23,000 nt of DNA, from positions 1-23,000 of the forward strand of contig JAEWGY010000113.1 in NCBI GenBank assembly GCA_023388035.1, in the 5' to 3' direction. Under the pieces are notes generated by a model. It worked only from the letters and a program-made list of their open reading frames with translations, was not told where the DNA came from and made no database searches. Every line of letters starts with the position of its first letter. The stretch's first letter is position 1. The translations under genes were made by a program, and so were the position numbers. The DNA comes from Bacillota bacterium (GTDB taxonomy: Bacteria > Bacillota_I > Bacilli_A > Erysipelotrichales > Erysipelotrichaceae). Of this stretch, positions 7,812 through 16,040 are shown piece after piece.

Positions 7812-7907
7812 TTAAATTCTCCTTTTCCGTTACTCCTTGCACTACTTCTAACATTAATAATCATAAGACACGGATTAATGAATTCATAGTGTGTGTACAT
7901 AATAAAC
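7812..7907 (-). promoter_or_regulatory. rpsB mRNA leader with inverted repeat
   Basis: This is the predicted 5' untranslated region of about 96 bases. It contains CATTAAT (7852-7858) and ATTAATG (7874-7880), which can form a seven-base-pair stem, plus two Shine-Dalgarno-like sites (7819-7826 and 7833-7838), only the nearer of which is correctly spaced. The length suggests autoregulation by S2, but I do not recognise a described leader family here. Confidence 0.35.
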
Positions 7908-7913
7908 GTTTGT

Positions 7914-7942
7914 ATTCTATCATATTTTATAATTTTAGTAAA
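7914..7942 (-). promoter_or_regulatory. Promoter for rpsB-tsf
   Basis: On the - strand, TTTACT (7937-7942) and TAGAAT (7914-7919) are 17 bases apart. A TG one base upstream of the -10 box gives an extended -10. It lies directly after the malQ stop codon, so malQ transcripts may also run into rpsB. The start site would be near 7907. Confidence 0.65.
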
Positions 7943-7950
7943 TAGTAAAT

Positions 7951-9390
7951 TTATCTTTCATATAATTTTACATAATTAGCAATTTGATTTGCTAGCTCAT
8001 TATTCCATAAATCATTATCAATTCGATAGCACCAATTACCACTGTTTGTTGATGGTTTATTAATTCGGGCTATATCATCTAAGTATAAATAATCATGTAA
8101 GGTTACAATCAATAATTCACAATTACTCATATATGCATGTTTAATAAGTGATTTTATAATCCTTTGCTTATCATCGCTATCACAATCTAAATACTCTTTA
8201 AGATAATTTAGATCATTATGATTAAGTTTACTTATCCATGCTACTAAAGTTTCATTATCATGGGTTGCTGGATATAAAACATAATTTTTTGAATGTCGAT
8301 GAAAAATATAATCGGAAATTGATCCATAATTAAAAGCAAATTCTAAAACCTTCATACCAATAAAATTATTTGTTTTGATAAGATTAAGTACTTTATCATT
8401 AATTTGTCCTAAATCTTCAATAATAATATTCTCATTATTTATTAAATCTTTTAAGGACTCAAAGAAATGATTACCAGGTCCATCATGCCACACACCTTTT
8501 CTAGCATCATTATCATTCACATCAATTTCATAATAATCGGCAAATGCTCTAAAATGATCGATTCTTAAAATATCAAAGCACTGTAAATTCCAACTTAATC
8601 TTTTCCTTAAAAAATCATAATTATTTTTACGAAGATTTGTCCAATTATAAATTGGATTACCCCATAACTGACCTTCCTTAGAAAAATAATCCGGTGGACA
8701 TCCAGCGATTTTTAAAGCCTCATATTTATCATTTATCATAAAATAATTTGGATAAGCAAAGACATCAGCAGAATCTAAAGAAGCATAGAAAGGAAGATCA
8801 CCGATTATTTTAATCCCCTTATCATTAGCATATTTCTTTAATTTAAACCACTGTTTATAGAAAATAAATTGGATGAAGCGATGTAAATTAAGATTATACA
8901 TATCTTCTACGCTAAGATTATAATCCTGCCATTTACTTAAGGCTTTAAAATTGTTTTTAGTTTTTAAAGCCATATATTTAGCATAATCAAATAACCAATC
9001 ATGATCACTGATAAAATTAAAATACTCTTCATTAGCTTTAAAACGTTTAAAAGCTAATTTTAATATTTCAATTCTTTTATTAAATAATTCTTCATAATCA
9101 ATTATATTATCATCTTTAAAATTAAATGCAGCAATTTCTTCTTCCTTAAGTAGTTTTTCAGCTACTAAATCATCAAGTGAGATAAAGTAATGATTACCTG
9201 CAAAAGACGAAAAAGATTGATAAGGTGAATCACCATAACTAGTTGGTCCTATTGGTAAAATCTGCCAATATTTCTGTTTAGCAGCACTTAAAAAATCAAC
9301 AAAGTCATAAGCTTCTTTAGAGAAACAACCGATACCATATTTTGATTTTAAAGAAAAAATGGGCATTAAGATTCCAGCACTTCTTTTCAT
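7951..9390 (-). CDS. malQ: 4-alpha-glucanotransferase (amylomaltase)
   Basis: MalQ is a GH77 cytoplasmic enzyme that transfers maltosyl and longer units between alpha-1,4-glucans, releasing glucose. All active-site blocks are present in the 479 residues: nucleophile Asp278 in LRIDHFRAF, acid/base Glu325 in IIEDLG, and the transition-state Asp378 in ATHDNE. The N-terminal ILPIGPTSYGDSPYQSFSSFAGN segment is typical of the compact bacterial form, which lacks the long N-terminal extension of E. coli MalQ. TAAAGGAGG directly precedes the ATG. The gene closes the lepB-to-xerC operon, where related bacteria often have hslVU and codY. No glycogen or maltose transport genes are nearby. Confidence 0.95.
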   Translation of the reverse strand: MKRSAGILMPIFSLKSKYGIGCFSKEAYDFVDFLSAAKQKYWQILPIGPTSYGDSPYQSFSSFAGNHYFISLDDLVAEKLLKEEEIAAFNFKDDNIIDYEELFNKRIEILKLAFKRFKANEEYFNFISDHDWLFDYAKYMALKTKNNFKALSKWQDYNLSVEDMYNLNLHRFIQFIFYKQWFKLKKYANDKGIKIIGDLPFYASLDSADVFAYPNYFMINDKYEALKIAGCPPDYFSKEGQLWGNPIYNWTNLRKNNYDFLRKRLSWNLQCFDILRIDHFRAFADYYEIDVNDNDARKGVWHDGPGNHFFESLKDLINNENIIIEDLGQINDKVLNLIKTNNFIGMKVLEFAFNYGSISDYIFHRHSKNYVLYPATHDNETLVAWISKLNHNDLNYLKEYLDCDSDDKQRIIKSLIKHAYMSNCELLIVTLHDYLYLDDIARINKPSTNSGNWCYRIDNDLWNNELANQIANYVKLYER

Positions 9391-9402
9391 ATTCCTCCTT
9401 TA

Positions 9403-10287
9403 TTAATTATAGGGATGATATTTAGCTATTAATTCTTTTAAGTGATTGATATTTACATGAGTATAAATTTGTGTTGTTTTTAGATTTTCATGACCTAATA
9501 ATTCTTGTAAGGATCTTAGATCCATCCCATTTTCAAGTAAATGTGATGCGAATGAATGTCTAAATATATGGGGGTGAATTTTAAAATCAAGATTTATCAT
9601 TCCAGCGTACTTATCAATTAGTAATTGAATATAGCGATTGGAAATTTTTTTAGCTCTTTGATTACAAATTAAATATTCACAGTTATTACCAAATATTTTA
9701 TGATAAGTATTTAAATAAAGTTTAATTAGATTTTTTGCTTCATCATGAAATAAAGCTATTCGCCACTTACCCCCTTTACCTAATATTCTTAAACTATTAT
9801 TATCAAGATCAATATCTTCTAATTTAAGACTAGTTAGTTCAGATAATCTTAGACCTGATGCATATAATAATTCAATAATAAGTTTATCTCTAAGCTGAAT
9901 TGGATCATTAAGATCAAATATTTCAAGCAGTTCTTGTATTTTATTAAAACTTAATATTTTAGGTAAATTATTAGTAATTTTAGGATTTTTAAAACCAGTT
10001 AAAGGATTTTCACTTATCTTTTTATTATCTTTTAAATAGTTGAAAAACGATCTTAGACTAGAAAGTTTACGAGCGTAGCTACGATTGTTAATCTTATTTT
10101 TTTGTCTAATTAAATTAAAATAGTTAAATAGCACAATCTTATCAACCTCATCAAATCTTTCAATGCCTTCCCTATTTAAAAAGTTTATAAATTGTTTTAA
10201 ATCACGATGATAAGAAGCGATGGTATTGGCTTTAAATTGCTTAGCGATACCAATATATTTTAGATAAGCTATTAAAAGATCATTCAT
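9403..10287 (-). CDS. xerC: Tyrosine recombinase XerC-like
   Basis: The 294-residue protein has the full tyrosine-recombinase catalytic set: Arg147 (ASGLRLSEL), Lys171 (GKGGKWR), His240 and Arg243 (HIFRHSFASH), His266 (LGHENLKTTQIYTH) and nucleophile Tyr275. An N-terminal SAM-like core-binding domain occupies about residues 1-95. Its length and its position directly after trmFO match chromosomal XerC (CodV of B. subtilis), which resolves chromosome dimers at dif with XerD. It is therefore a housekeeping gene, not a sign of an integrated element. The ATG overlaps the trmFO stop (ATGAATGA) and has no clear ribosome binding site, which suggests translational coupling. XerC versus XerD is decided by context only. 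Confidence 0.88.
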   Translation of the reverse strand: MNDLLIAYLKYIGIAKQFKANTIASYHRDLKQFINFLNREGIERFDEVDKIVLFNYFNLIRQKNKINNRSYARKLSSLRSFFNYLKDNKKISENPLTGFKNPKITNNLPKILSFNKIQELLEIFDLNDPIQLRDKLIIELLYASGLRLSELTSLKLEDIDLDNNSLRILGKGGKWRIALFHDEAKNLIKLYLNTYHKIFGNNCEYLICNQRAKKISNRYIQLLIDKYAGMINLDFKIHPHIFRHSFASHLLENGMDLRSLQELLGHENLKTTQIYTHVNINHLKELIAKYHPYN

Positions 10288-11575
10288 TTATTTTTCTGAT
10301 ATACTCCTTAATTTCCTTCATTGAATCATTAAAGTAAAGCTGTCTTCGTTCCTTCTTTTTACCTTTAATTGGATTATTTAAAATACCAAAATTGGCATTC
10401 ATCGGATTTAATTTATTAATAGCAACATTTGAAATATATGCTGCCATTGATCCGATTATCGTATTATCTTTTAATTTAATAAGTTCCTTATTTAAAATTA
10501 ATCTTGACATATTAATTCCAGCATAAAGACCACTCGCTGCACTTTCAACATAACCCTCAACACCACTAATTTGACCGGCAAAAAAGATTTTTGGATTCTT
10601 TCTTAACTGGTAAAACTCATTTAAAAGTTTTGGAGAATTAATATAAGTATTTCGATGCATTACCCCATATCTTACGATTTCAACATTTTTAAGTGCCTTA
10701 ACTAATGAGAGAATTCTTTTTTGTTCACCAAAACTTAAGTGTGTTTGAAAGCCTACAATGTTATATAAACTATCAATTGCGTTATCTTTTCTTAGCTGAA
10801 TCACCGCATAAGGTTTAATACCATTATATTCTAAACCAACCGGTTTCATAGGTCCATATAGTAAGGTTTTATAACCCCTTTTAGCCATTTCTTCAAAAGG
10901 CATGCAACCATCAAAGAAAATTTCTTTTTCAAAATCTTTTAATTCTATTTTTCGAGCATTAATTAATTCCTGATAAAAATGATCATATTCTTCTTTAGTT
11001 AAAGGGCAATTAATATAATCTTGTCCATCGCTATATCGTGATTTATAATATGCATAATTAAAATCAATCGATTCTTTAGTAACAATTGGAGCTATCGCAT
11101 CATAGAAATAGAAATAGTCTTCATTTAAATAGGATTTTAAAAAATCACTAAAACCCTTAGAAGTTAAGGGTCCAGTAGTAACTATAGTAAATTCATTATC
11201 ATCAATTTCTAATACTTCCTTATTAATTACAGTGATTAAGGGATGATTTTTAATAAAATCAGTAATATATTTAGAAAATCCTTCCCTATCCACTGCTAAA
11301 GATGTACCAGCAGGAATTTGATTAATGCGAGCTGCTTTGATAATTAAGGAATCAAGTTCCTCCATTTCTTTTTTAAGTAAACCTACAGCATTTAAAGGAT
11401 CATCTGATCTTAAAGAGTTAGAACAAACTAATTCAGCAAAATAATCACTTTTAAATGCTTCAGCCTTTTTAGCTGGTTTCATTTCGTAAAGATCAACCTT
11501 AATCCCCTTTTTAACAAGTTGATAGGCAGCTTCACATCCAGCTAAACCAGCACCGATTATATTAACTTTCTTCAT
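10280..11575 (-). CDS. trmFO: Methylenetetrahydrofolate-tRNA-(uracil-5-)-methyltransferase TrmFO
   Basis: TrmFO uses methylenetetrahydrofolate and FAD to make m5U54 (ribothymidine) in the T-loop of tRNAs. The N-terminal FAD-binding fingerprint NIIGAGLAGCEAA, the EMKP block and the C-terminal FAGQISGVEGYVESAASGL segment are diagnostic. With the ATG at 11575 the protein has 431 residues, close to the 435 of B. subtilis. I prefer this start to the GTG two codons upstream (11581) because AGAAAG is well placed for the ATG and too close to the GTG. The 5' end overlaps topA by 14 bases and the 3' end overlaps xerC by 8, in the conserved topA-trmFO-xerC order. Confidence 0.95.
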   Translation of the reverse strand: MKKVNIIGAGLAGCEAAYQLVKKGIKVDLYEMKPAKKAEAFKSDYFAELVCSNSLRSDDPLNAVGLLKKEMEELDSLIIKAARINQIPAGTSLAVDREGFSKYITDFIKNHPLITVINKEVLEIDDNEFTIVTTGPLTSKGFSDFLKSYLNEDYFYFYDAIAPIVTKESIDFNYAYYKSRYSDGQDYINCPLTKEEYDHFYQELINARKIELKDFEKEIFFDGCMPFEEMAKRGYKTLLYGPMKPVGLEYNGIKPYAVIQLRKDNAIDSLYNIVGFQTHLSFGEQKRILSLVKALKNVEIVRYGVMHRNTYINSPKLLNEFYQLRKNPKIFFAGQISGVEGYVESAASGLYAGINMSRLILNKELIKLKDNTIIGSMAAYISNVAINKLNPMNANFGILNNPIKGKKKERRQLYFNDSMKEIKEYIRKINE

Positions 11576-13589
11576 TTTCACTTCTTTCTTTAAGTTTTAT
11601 TTCTAATTCTTTTTGCATTTCATTATCTAAATTTTCAATATGTCGACATTTAGGAAAACCAGAACAACCTAAAAAATATTTACCATAACGTGATTTTCGA
11701 TATATTAATTCCTTACCGCAATCAGGACAGATTTGATCTGAAATAATAGGACTTTCTTTCTTTTCTTTTAATGATCTTAAATATTTACAGCTAGGATAGT
11801 TTTCACAACTAATAAATTTACCAAAGCGACTAAATCGATAAACTAGATTACCACCGCATTCAGGACAAGTTTCACCAACTAATTCTGGTGCTTTCTTCTC
11901 CATTTTAGCATAGGCATTATCTAATAAGGGTTTAAAATCATTATAAAAATCATTTAATAATTTAATATAGTCAACTTTATTTAAGGAAATTAAATCAAGA
12001 TCAGCTTCCATTTTTGCGGTATATTTAATATTTATAATGTCTTTAAAATATTCTTTAAGACTATTATCAGTTAAAATACCCTGCTCAGTAGGATGGAAAT
12101 ATTTAGTTTTAGCCTTATCTTTTATAAGTTCTACATAAGATCTACTAATGATGGTATCAATAATACCAGCATAGGTAGAAGGTCTTCCAACATTTTCTTC
12201 TTCAAGTGCTTTAATTAATTTAGATTCACTATATCTTAATGGTGGTTCCGTAAATTTTTGTTCCTTAATTATTTCCACAGCATCAATTAAATCACCCTTT
12301 TTAAGAACTGGTAATAATACATCTTTGTTATTTTCATATTTAGAATAGACCTTAAGATAACCATCAAAAATTAAAGATTGACCACTTGCTTTAAAGTCTA
12401 AATTATCAGTACTTAAAATATAGGTTATTGCTTTATAACTTGGTTTTTTCATTAAACAAGCAAGGGTGCGATAATAAATAAAAGAATACAATTTAAACTC
12501 ATCTGATTTAAGATAATTTTTAATACTTTCTGGTGTTTTTAAAATATCTGTCGGCCTAATAGCTTCATGAGCATCTTGTGCATTTTCCTTAGTTTTAGAT
12601 TTATAAGAACCAACATATTCCTTGCCATAGGTATTTTTAATATATTTATAACCCTCATTAATAAATTCATCAGCTAAACGAAAGGAATCAGTTCTCATAT
12701 AGCTAATAAGACCAATTGTTTCATTACCAATATTAATACCCTCATATAACTTCTGGGCAATCATCATTGTTTTCTTAGGTGCAAAATTTAATTTTGATGA
12801 AGCTTCTTGTTGAAGCGTTGATGTAATAAAAGGATCTTTACTAGTCTTGTACTTAGTTTCTTCCTTAACTTCCTTAACTAGAAAGGGATTTTTAATACGA
12901 TCATTAATCTTACTAGCTGCATTTTCGTTTTTAATTTTGACAGTTTTATTATTATCTTTATGCAAATCAGCTATAAAACGAATATTATTCTCTTTAAATT
13001 CAGCCTTAAAGATCCAATATTCTTCCGGTTTAAAATTTTCTATTTCATGCTCTCGATCACAAATCATTCTTAAGGCCACTGATTGAACTCTACCAGCTGA
13101 TTTAGATTTAATCTTATTTTTAAGTAAACCTGATAATTTAAATCCAATTATGCGATCAAGAATTCTTCTAGTTTCCTGTGATTTAACTAAATTAAGATCG
13201 ATAGCACGGGGTGATTCTAAGGCTTTTTTAATAGCATTAGGGGTGATTTCATTAAAAACAATACGATTATTTTCATTTAAATCAAGCTTTAATTCCTTTG
13301 CAAGATGATAAGAAATAGCCTCACCTTCACGGTCAGGGTCAGTTGCTAGTAAGGTTATATCAGCTTTTTTACTCTCTTCCTTTAAACTTTTTACAATTTC
13401 TTTTTTATCTTTATCAATAACGTAAGTTGTTTTAAAATCATTTTCAAGATCAATACCAAGACCACCTTTTCCAGTAGTTGAAAGACTTAAAATATGACCT
13501 TTAGAAGACATTACCTTATAATCATTACCGAGATATTTTCCAATAGTACTAGCCTTATGAGGTGACTCTACAATTAATAATTTCTTCAT
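11562..13589 (-). CDS. topA: DNA topoisomerase I
   Basis: This type IA topoisomerase relaxes negative supercoils. The TOPRIM domain begins at once (LLIVESPHKASTIGKYLG, Glu8) and includes the DPDREGEA acidic cluster at residues 84-91. Catalytic Tyr297 lies in SYMRTDSFRL. Two C-terminal four-cysteine zinc ribbons are intact at residues 575-601 and 621-648. The 675-residue length is close to the 691 of B. subtilis. The ATG overlaps the rnhB stop (ATGA) and has AAGGAG 6 bases upstream. In B. subtilis dprA precedes topA; here rnhB does, so dprA is missing from this position. Confidence 0.96.
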   Translation of the reverse strand: MKKLLIVESPHKASTIGKYLGNDYKVMSSKGHILSLSTTGKGGLGIDLENDFKTTYVIDKDKKEIVKSLKEESKKADITLLATDPDREGEAISYHLAKELKLDLNENNRIVFNEITPNAIKKALESPRAIDLNLVKSQETRRILDRIIGFKLSGLLKNKIKSKSAGRVQSVALRMICDREHEIENFKPEEYWIFKAEFKENNIRFIADLHKDNNKTVKIKNENAASKINDRIKNPFLVKEVKEETKYKTSKDPFITSTLQQEASSKLNFAPKKTMMIAQKLYEGINIGNETIGLISYMRTDSFRLADEFINEGYKYIKNTYGKEYVGSYKSKTKENAQDAHEAIRPTDILKTPESIKNYLKSDEFKLYSFIYYRTLACLMKKPSYKAITYILSTDNLDFKASGQSLIFDGYLKVYSKYENNKDVLLPVLKKGDLIDAVEIIKEQKFTEPPLRYSESKLIKALEEENVGRPSTYAGIIDTIISRSYVELIKDKAKTKYFHPTEQGILTDNSLKEYFKDIINIKYTAKMEADLDLISLNKVDYIKLLNDFYNDFKPLLDNAYAKMEKKAPELVGETCPECGGNLVYRFSRFGKFISCENYPSCKYLRSLKEKKESPIISDQICPDCGKELIYRKSRYGKYFLGCSGFPKCRHIENLDNEMQKELEIKLKERSENEES

Positions 13590-14194
13590 GTTGACTCCTT
13601 ATTCATAATTTCCATTACCGGTCTATAACTTTTACGATAGATATTATTTATACCATATTTTTTAATTAAAGCTAAATGTTTTTTAGTGGGATAACCTTTA
13701 TGTTTAATAAATTCATAGTGAGGATATTGTTTATCATACTCTAACATGATTCGATCACGAATTGTTTTAGCAATGATACTAGCTGCTGCAATTGAAATTG
13801 ATTTTTGATCCCCTTTAATAATAGCAATATTGGTTTTATTTAGAACAAGTTTCATAGCATCACTAAGAATGATCTTCATTTCTGCTCGCATTGCTATTTT
13901 TTCCATATTTATTTTTGTAGCTTGATAAATATTTAGTTTATCAATCTCATCAGGATTTACTATTATATAATCATAATAAAGAGCATCGTTAATAATTACC
14001 TCATAAAGCATTTCTCTTTTTTTAAAACTCAATTTTTTTGAGTCATTAATTTGATCATTATAATAATTTTTAGGAAAACAGACTGCTGCAATAACTAAAG
14101 GACCTGCTAAAGGTCCTCTACCCGCTTCATCAATTCCGAGTACTAATAAATCTTTCTCCCAATATAATTTTTCATAGCTTAGTAAATCATTCAT
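13586..14194 (-). CDS. rnhB: Ribonuclease HII
   Basis: RNase HII cuts RNA in RNA-DNA hybrids, including single ribonucleotides in DNA. The family's GIDEAGRGPLAGPL block gives the first acidic pair (Asp22, Glu23 with the start used here). The later ILSDAMKL and KHKGYPTKKH segments are also conserved. I place the start at the ATG at 14194 (202 residues); a TTG at 14200 would add two residues. Neither has a strong ribosome binding site, and the ATGAATGA overlap with the rbgA stop suggests coupling. It lacks the N-terminal extension of B. subtilis RnhB and resembles the compact form of about 200 residues. Confidence 0.94.
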   Translation of the reverse strand: MNDLLSYEKLYWEKDLLVLGIDEAGRGPLAGPLVIAAVCFPKNYYNDQINDSKKLSFKKREMLYEVIINDALYYDYIIVNPDEIDKLNIYQATKINMEKIAMRAEMKIILSDAMKLVLNKTNIAIIKGDQKSISIAAASIIAKTIRDRIMLEYDKQYPHYEFIKHKGYPTKKHLALIKKYGINNIYRKSYRPVMEIMNKEST

Positions 14195-15014
14195 AATCAA
14201 AACTTATATTTTTAATTTTCGCATTCCTAATATCACTTAACATAAATTCATAAGTGCGATTATAATCAATATCCTTAGAATTTAAATAAAACTTATATTT
14301 ATGAGCTAATTCATTTATAAAATCAATTTCATTAACACAATTGATCCCATAGGTATCAATTAATTTATCATTATAATATTTAATCAGATATCTTAAACCA
14401 TAAAGACATAATTCTTCCTTATTAATAATATCCATTTTTATACTACCAATTAAAGCAAGCCTTGCAGCATGGTCTTGGTTTTCTAATTTAGGCCATAAAA
14501 CACCTGGAGTGTCTAGTAAATCTAAATCCTTATGAATTCTAACCCAATTAATATTTTGGGTTACTCCTGGTCTATTTTCAACCTTAGTATAATTCTTTTT
14601 AATAAGTGAATTAATTAAAGTAGATTTACCAACATTAGGATTACCTACTATCATTAATCTTAAATTTCGTTTTAAAATTCCTTTTTCTTTAAACTTCTTT
14701 ATTTTATCAGCTAGTAATTCTTGAGCTTTAGTTTTAATAATTGCTGAAACATTATCCTTTAGTGAATTTAGTATAACATAAGGAGCATCTAGAAATTCTA
14801 ATTCCTTGTTTAATTTTTCCTTATCACAAAGGTCATATTTTGTTATAACGATTAATTTCTTTTTGTCCTTAATTAACATTTCAATTAAAGGATTTTTACT
14901 GGCTTTAATTGCTCGTGCATCATATAGGACTAATACAAGATCAACAAGCTTTAATTGTTCGCTTATCAGTCTTTTAGTCTTTTGCATATGACCAGGATAC
15001 CAGTGAATATTCAT
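14187..15014 (-). CDS. rbgA: Ribosome biogenesis GTPase RbgA (YlqF)
   Basis: RbgA is a circularly permuted GTPase needed for late 50S subunit assembly in Bacillus. The permuted order is visible: the G4-like TKYD comes first (about residue 57), followed by G1 GNPNVGKST, the G2 threonine in PGVTQ and G3 DTPG. The N-terminal NIHWYPGHMQK is the family hallmark. The G4 motif reads TKYD instead of the common NKxD, a tolerated but notable change. The length of 275 residues agrees with the family. The start codon overlaps the lepB stop by one base (TAATG). The order rplS-(lepB)-rbgA-rnhB is conserved in Firmicutes and fits its role in large-subunit assembly. Confidence 0.95.
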   Translation of the reverse strand: MNIHWYPGHMQKTKRLISEQLKLVDLVLVLYDARAIKASKNPLIEMLIKDKKKLIVITKYDLCDKEKLNKELEFLDAPYVILNSLKDNVSAIIKTKAQELLADKIKKFKEKGILKRNLRLMIVGNPNVGKSTLINSLIKKNYTKVENRPGVTQNINWVRIHKDLDLLDTPGVLWPKLENQDHAARLALIGSIKMDIINKEELCLYGLRYLIKYYNDKLIDTYGINCVNEIDFINELAHKYKFYLNSKDIDYNRTYEFMLSDIRNAKIKNISFDYE

Positions 15015-15541
15015 TATTTAATCCCCATTTCATTTAAAGGAAATAAAATAAATATCCCCTTTGTTTTAATTTCTTTAGCATGAAAAGGTCCAAGAACTCT
15101 TGAATCAGATGAGTTTAAACGATTATCACCTAAAAGAAAATATTCATCATCTTTTAATTTAATTTTAAGATCCTGAGTATATTGATTATCATCTAAAAAT
15201 GATTCTTCATAATACTTCCCATTAATATATAATTTATTATCCTTATATTCTATTTCATCATTAGGTAAACCAATTATCCTTTTAACTACAATTTCATTAA
15301 GTTTATCACTATAAGCAGTTACTATATCGAAATGATTATAGCCAAAAAACTTAGTAAAGATACCACTAAAACCGTAACTATTATTTTTAAGTGTGCTATA
15401 CATTGAATTACCTGAAACCTTTACAGGGATTGCTACTAAATTAATAAAAATAACAATAATAATAAAGGTTGAGATTAGGATATCTAAGATATCAACGATT
15501 AATTTGTTTTTAATAAATTTTTTTAAAATTTTTTCAATCAT
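15014..15541 (-). CDS. lepB: Signal peptidase I
   Basis: Signal peptidase I removes signal peptides from exported proteins on the outer face of the membrane. The 175-residue protein has one N-terminal transmembrane segment (about residues 18-38), catalytic Ser46 in SGNSMYSTL, catalytic Lys87 in VVKRIIGLPND, and the box E motif GDNRLNSSDSR. This is the short Gram-positive type. The start is fixed: an in-frame TGA lies two codons upstream of the ATG and the next methionine is at the active site. There is no ribosome binding site. A strong -10 box ends 6 bases before the ATG, so the mRNA is probably leaderless. It is the first gene of the lepB-to-malQ operon. Confidence 0.95.
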   Translation of the reverse strand: MIEKILKKFIKNKLIVDILDILISTFIIIVIFINLVAIPVKVSGNSMYSTLKNNSYGFSGIFTKFFGYNHFDIVTAYSDKLNEIVVKRIIGLPNDEIEYKDNKLYINGKYYEESFLDDNQYTQDLKIKLKDDEYFLLGDNRLNSSDSRVLGPFHAKEIKTKGIFILFPLNEMGIK

Positions 15542-15547
15542 AACTCA

Positions 15548-15576
15548 ATTATAATAAAATATTTAATATTTGTAAA
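15548..15576 (-). promoter_or_regulatory. Promoter for lepB operon, predicted leaderless
   Basis: On the - strand TTTACA (15571-15576) and TATAAT (15548-15553) are exactly 17 bases apart, close to the sigma-A consensus. The usual start point falls on the A of the lepB ATG at 15541. The -35 box overlaps the T-run of the rplS terminator. Confidence 0.75.
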
Positions 15577-15600
15577 AACAGTGCCATAAAGACACTGTTT
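15574..15600 (-). terminator. Intrinsic terminator after rplS
   Basis: AAACAGTG (15576-15583) and CACTGTTT (15593-15600) form an eight-base-pair stem with a nine-base loop. On the - strand it is followed by T residues (a run of five including the stem end). It starts 3 bases after the rplS stop and separates rplS from lepB. Confidence 0.7.
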
Positions 15601-15603
15601 AAA

Positions 15604-15951
15604 TTAACGTACTTCTTTAATTCTAGCAGCTTTACCTGTAAGACTACGTAAATAATAAAGCTTAGCTCTTCTAACTTTACCATTTTTAATAACGCTAATC
15701 TTAGAGATTACAGGTGAATGAACTGGGAAAGTTCTTTCAACACCAATACCATTAGAAATCTTTCTTACTGTAATGGTTTTCCCAATGCCGCTACCTTGAA
15801 TTTTAATTAATAAACCCTCATATGATTGAGTACGAGTTTTTTCACCTTCAGAAATGGTGATATCTAACTTAAGAGTTTGACCTACACGTAAACTAGGAAG
15901 ATCACTTCTTAATTGACTCTTAGTTATTTCACTTACTAAATTTAAATTCAT
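15604..15951 (-). CDS. rplS: Ribosomal protein L19
   Basis: L19 sits at the 30S-50S interface. The 115 residues match the normal length. Typical blocks are LPSLRVGQTLKLDI, EGLLIKIQGSGIGKTITVRKIS and the C-terminal VRRAKLYYLRSLTGKAARIKE. AAAGGAG precedes the ATG by 4 bases. It is transcribed alone: it has its own promoter 60-90 bases upstream and a terminator immediately downstream. The neighbouring lepB-rbgA-rnhB order is as in other Firmicutes. Confidence 0.97.
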   Translation of the reverse strand: MNLNLVSEITKSQLRSDLPSLRVGQTLKLDITISEGEKTRTQSYEGLLIKIQGSGIGKTITVRKISNGIGVERTFPVHSPVISKISVIKNGKVRRAKLYYLRSLTGKAARIKEVR

Positions 15952-16004
15952 ATAGCTCCTTTCTTTATAATTAAGTCATAAGTAAAAACTTAGCGGACTA
16001 AATC
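15952..16004 (-). promoter_or_regulatory. rplS mRNA leader
   Basis: This predicted leader of about 53 bases contains a small stem (TTTAG/CTAAG around TCCG, near 15990-16003) and AAGT/ACTT pairings. An L19 leader family is known upstream of rplS in low-GC Gram-positives. I cannot confirm membership by eye, so only the presence of a structured leader is claimed. Confidence 0.35.
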
Positions 16005-16010
16005 TTCAAT

Positions 16011-16040
16011 ATTATAACTTACAAATGCTTATTTTGTCTA
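16011..16040 (-). promoter_or_regulatory. Promoter for rplS
   Basis: On the - strand TAGACA (16035-16040) and TATAAT (16011-16016) are 18 bases apart. Each box is at or one base from the sigma-A consensus. The start site would be near 16004. Confidence 0.65.

Noticed and set aside
7710..7850. Possible 34-codon leader peptide beginning in the rpsB leader and overlapping rpsB in another frame
   Set aside because: There is no ribosome binding site before its ATG, the composition is unremarkable and no regulatory arrangement is apparent. It probably arises by chance.
7881..7891. ATGAATTCAT palindrome upstream of rpsB as an operator
   Set aside because: Ten-base AT-rich palindromes are frequent at this base composition, and no regulator or second copy is seen.
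9403..10287. Tyrosine recombinase as evidence of an integrated element
   Set aside because: Its position after trmFO, its length and its surroundings match chromosomal xerC. No attachment-site repeats or phage genes are nearby.
12847..13086. 79-codon + strand frame inside topA
   Set aside because: It lies opposite the conserved TopA core, with no promoter, ribosome binding site or family signature.
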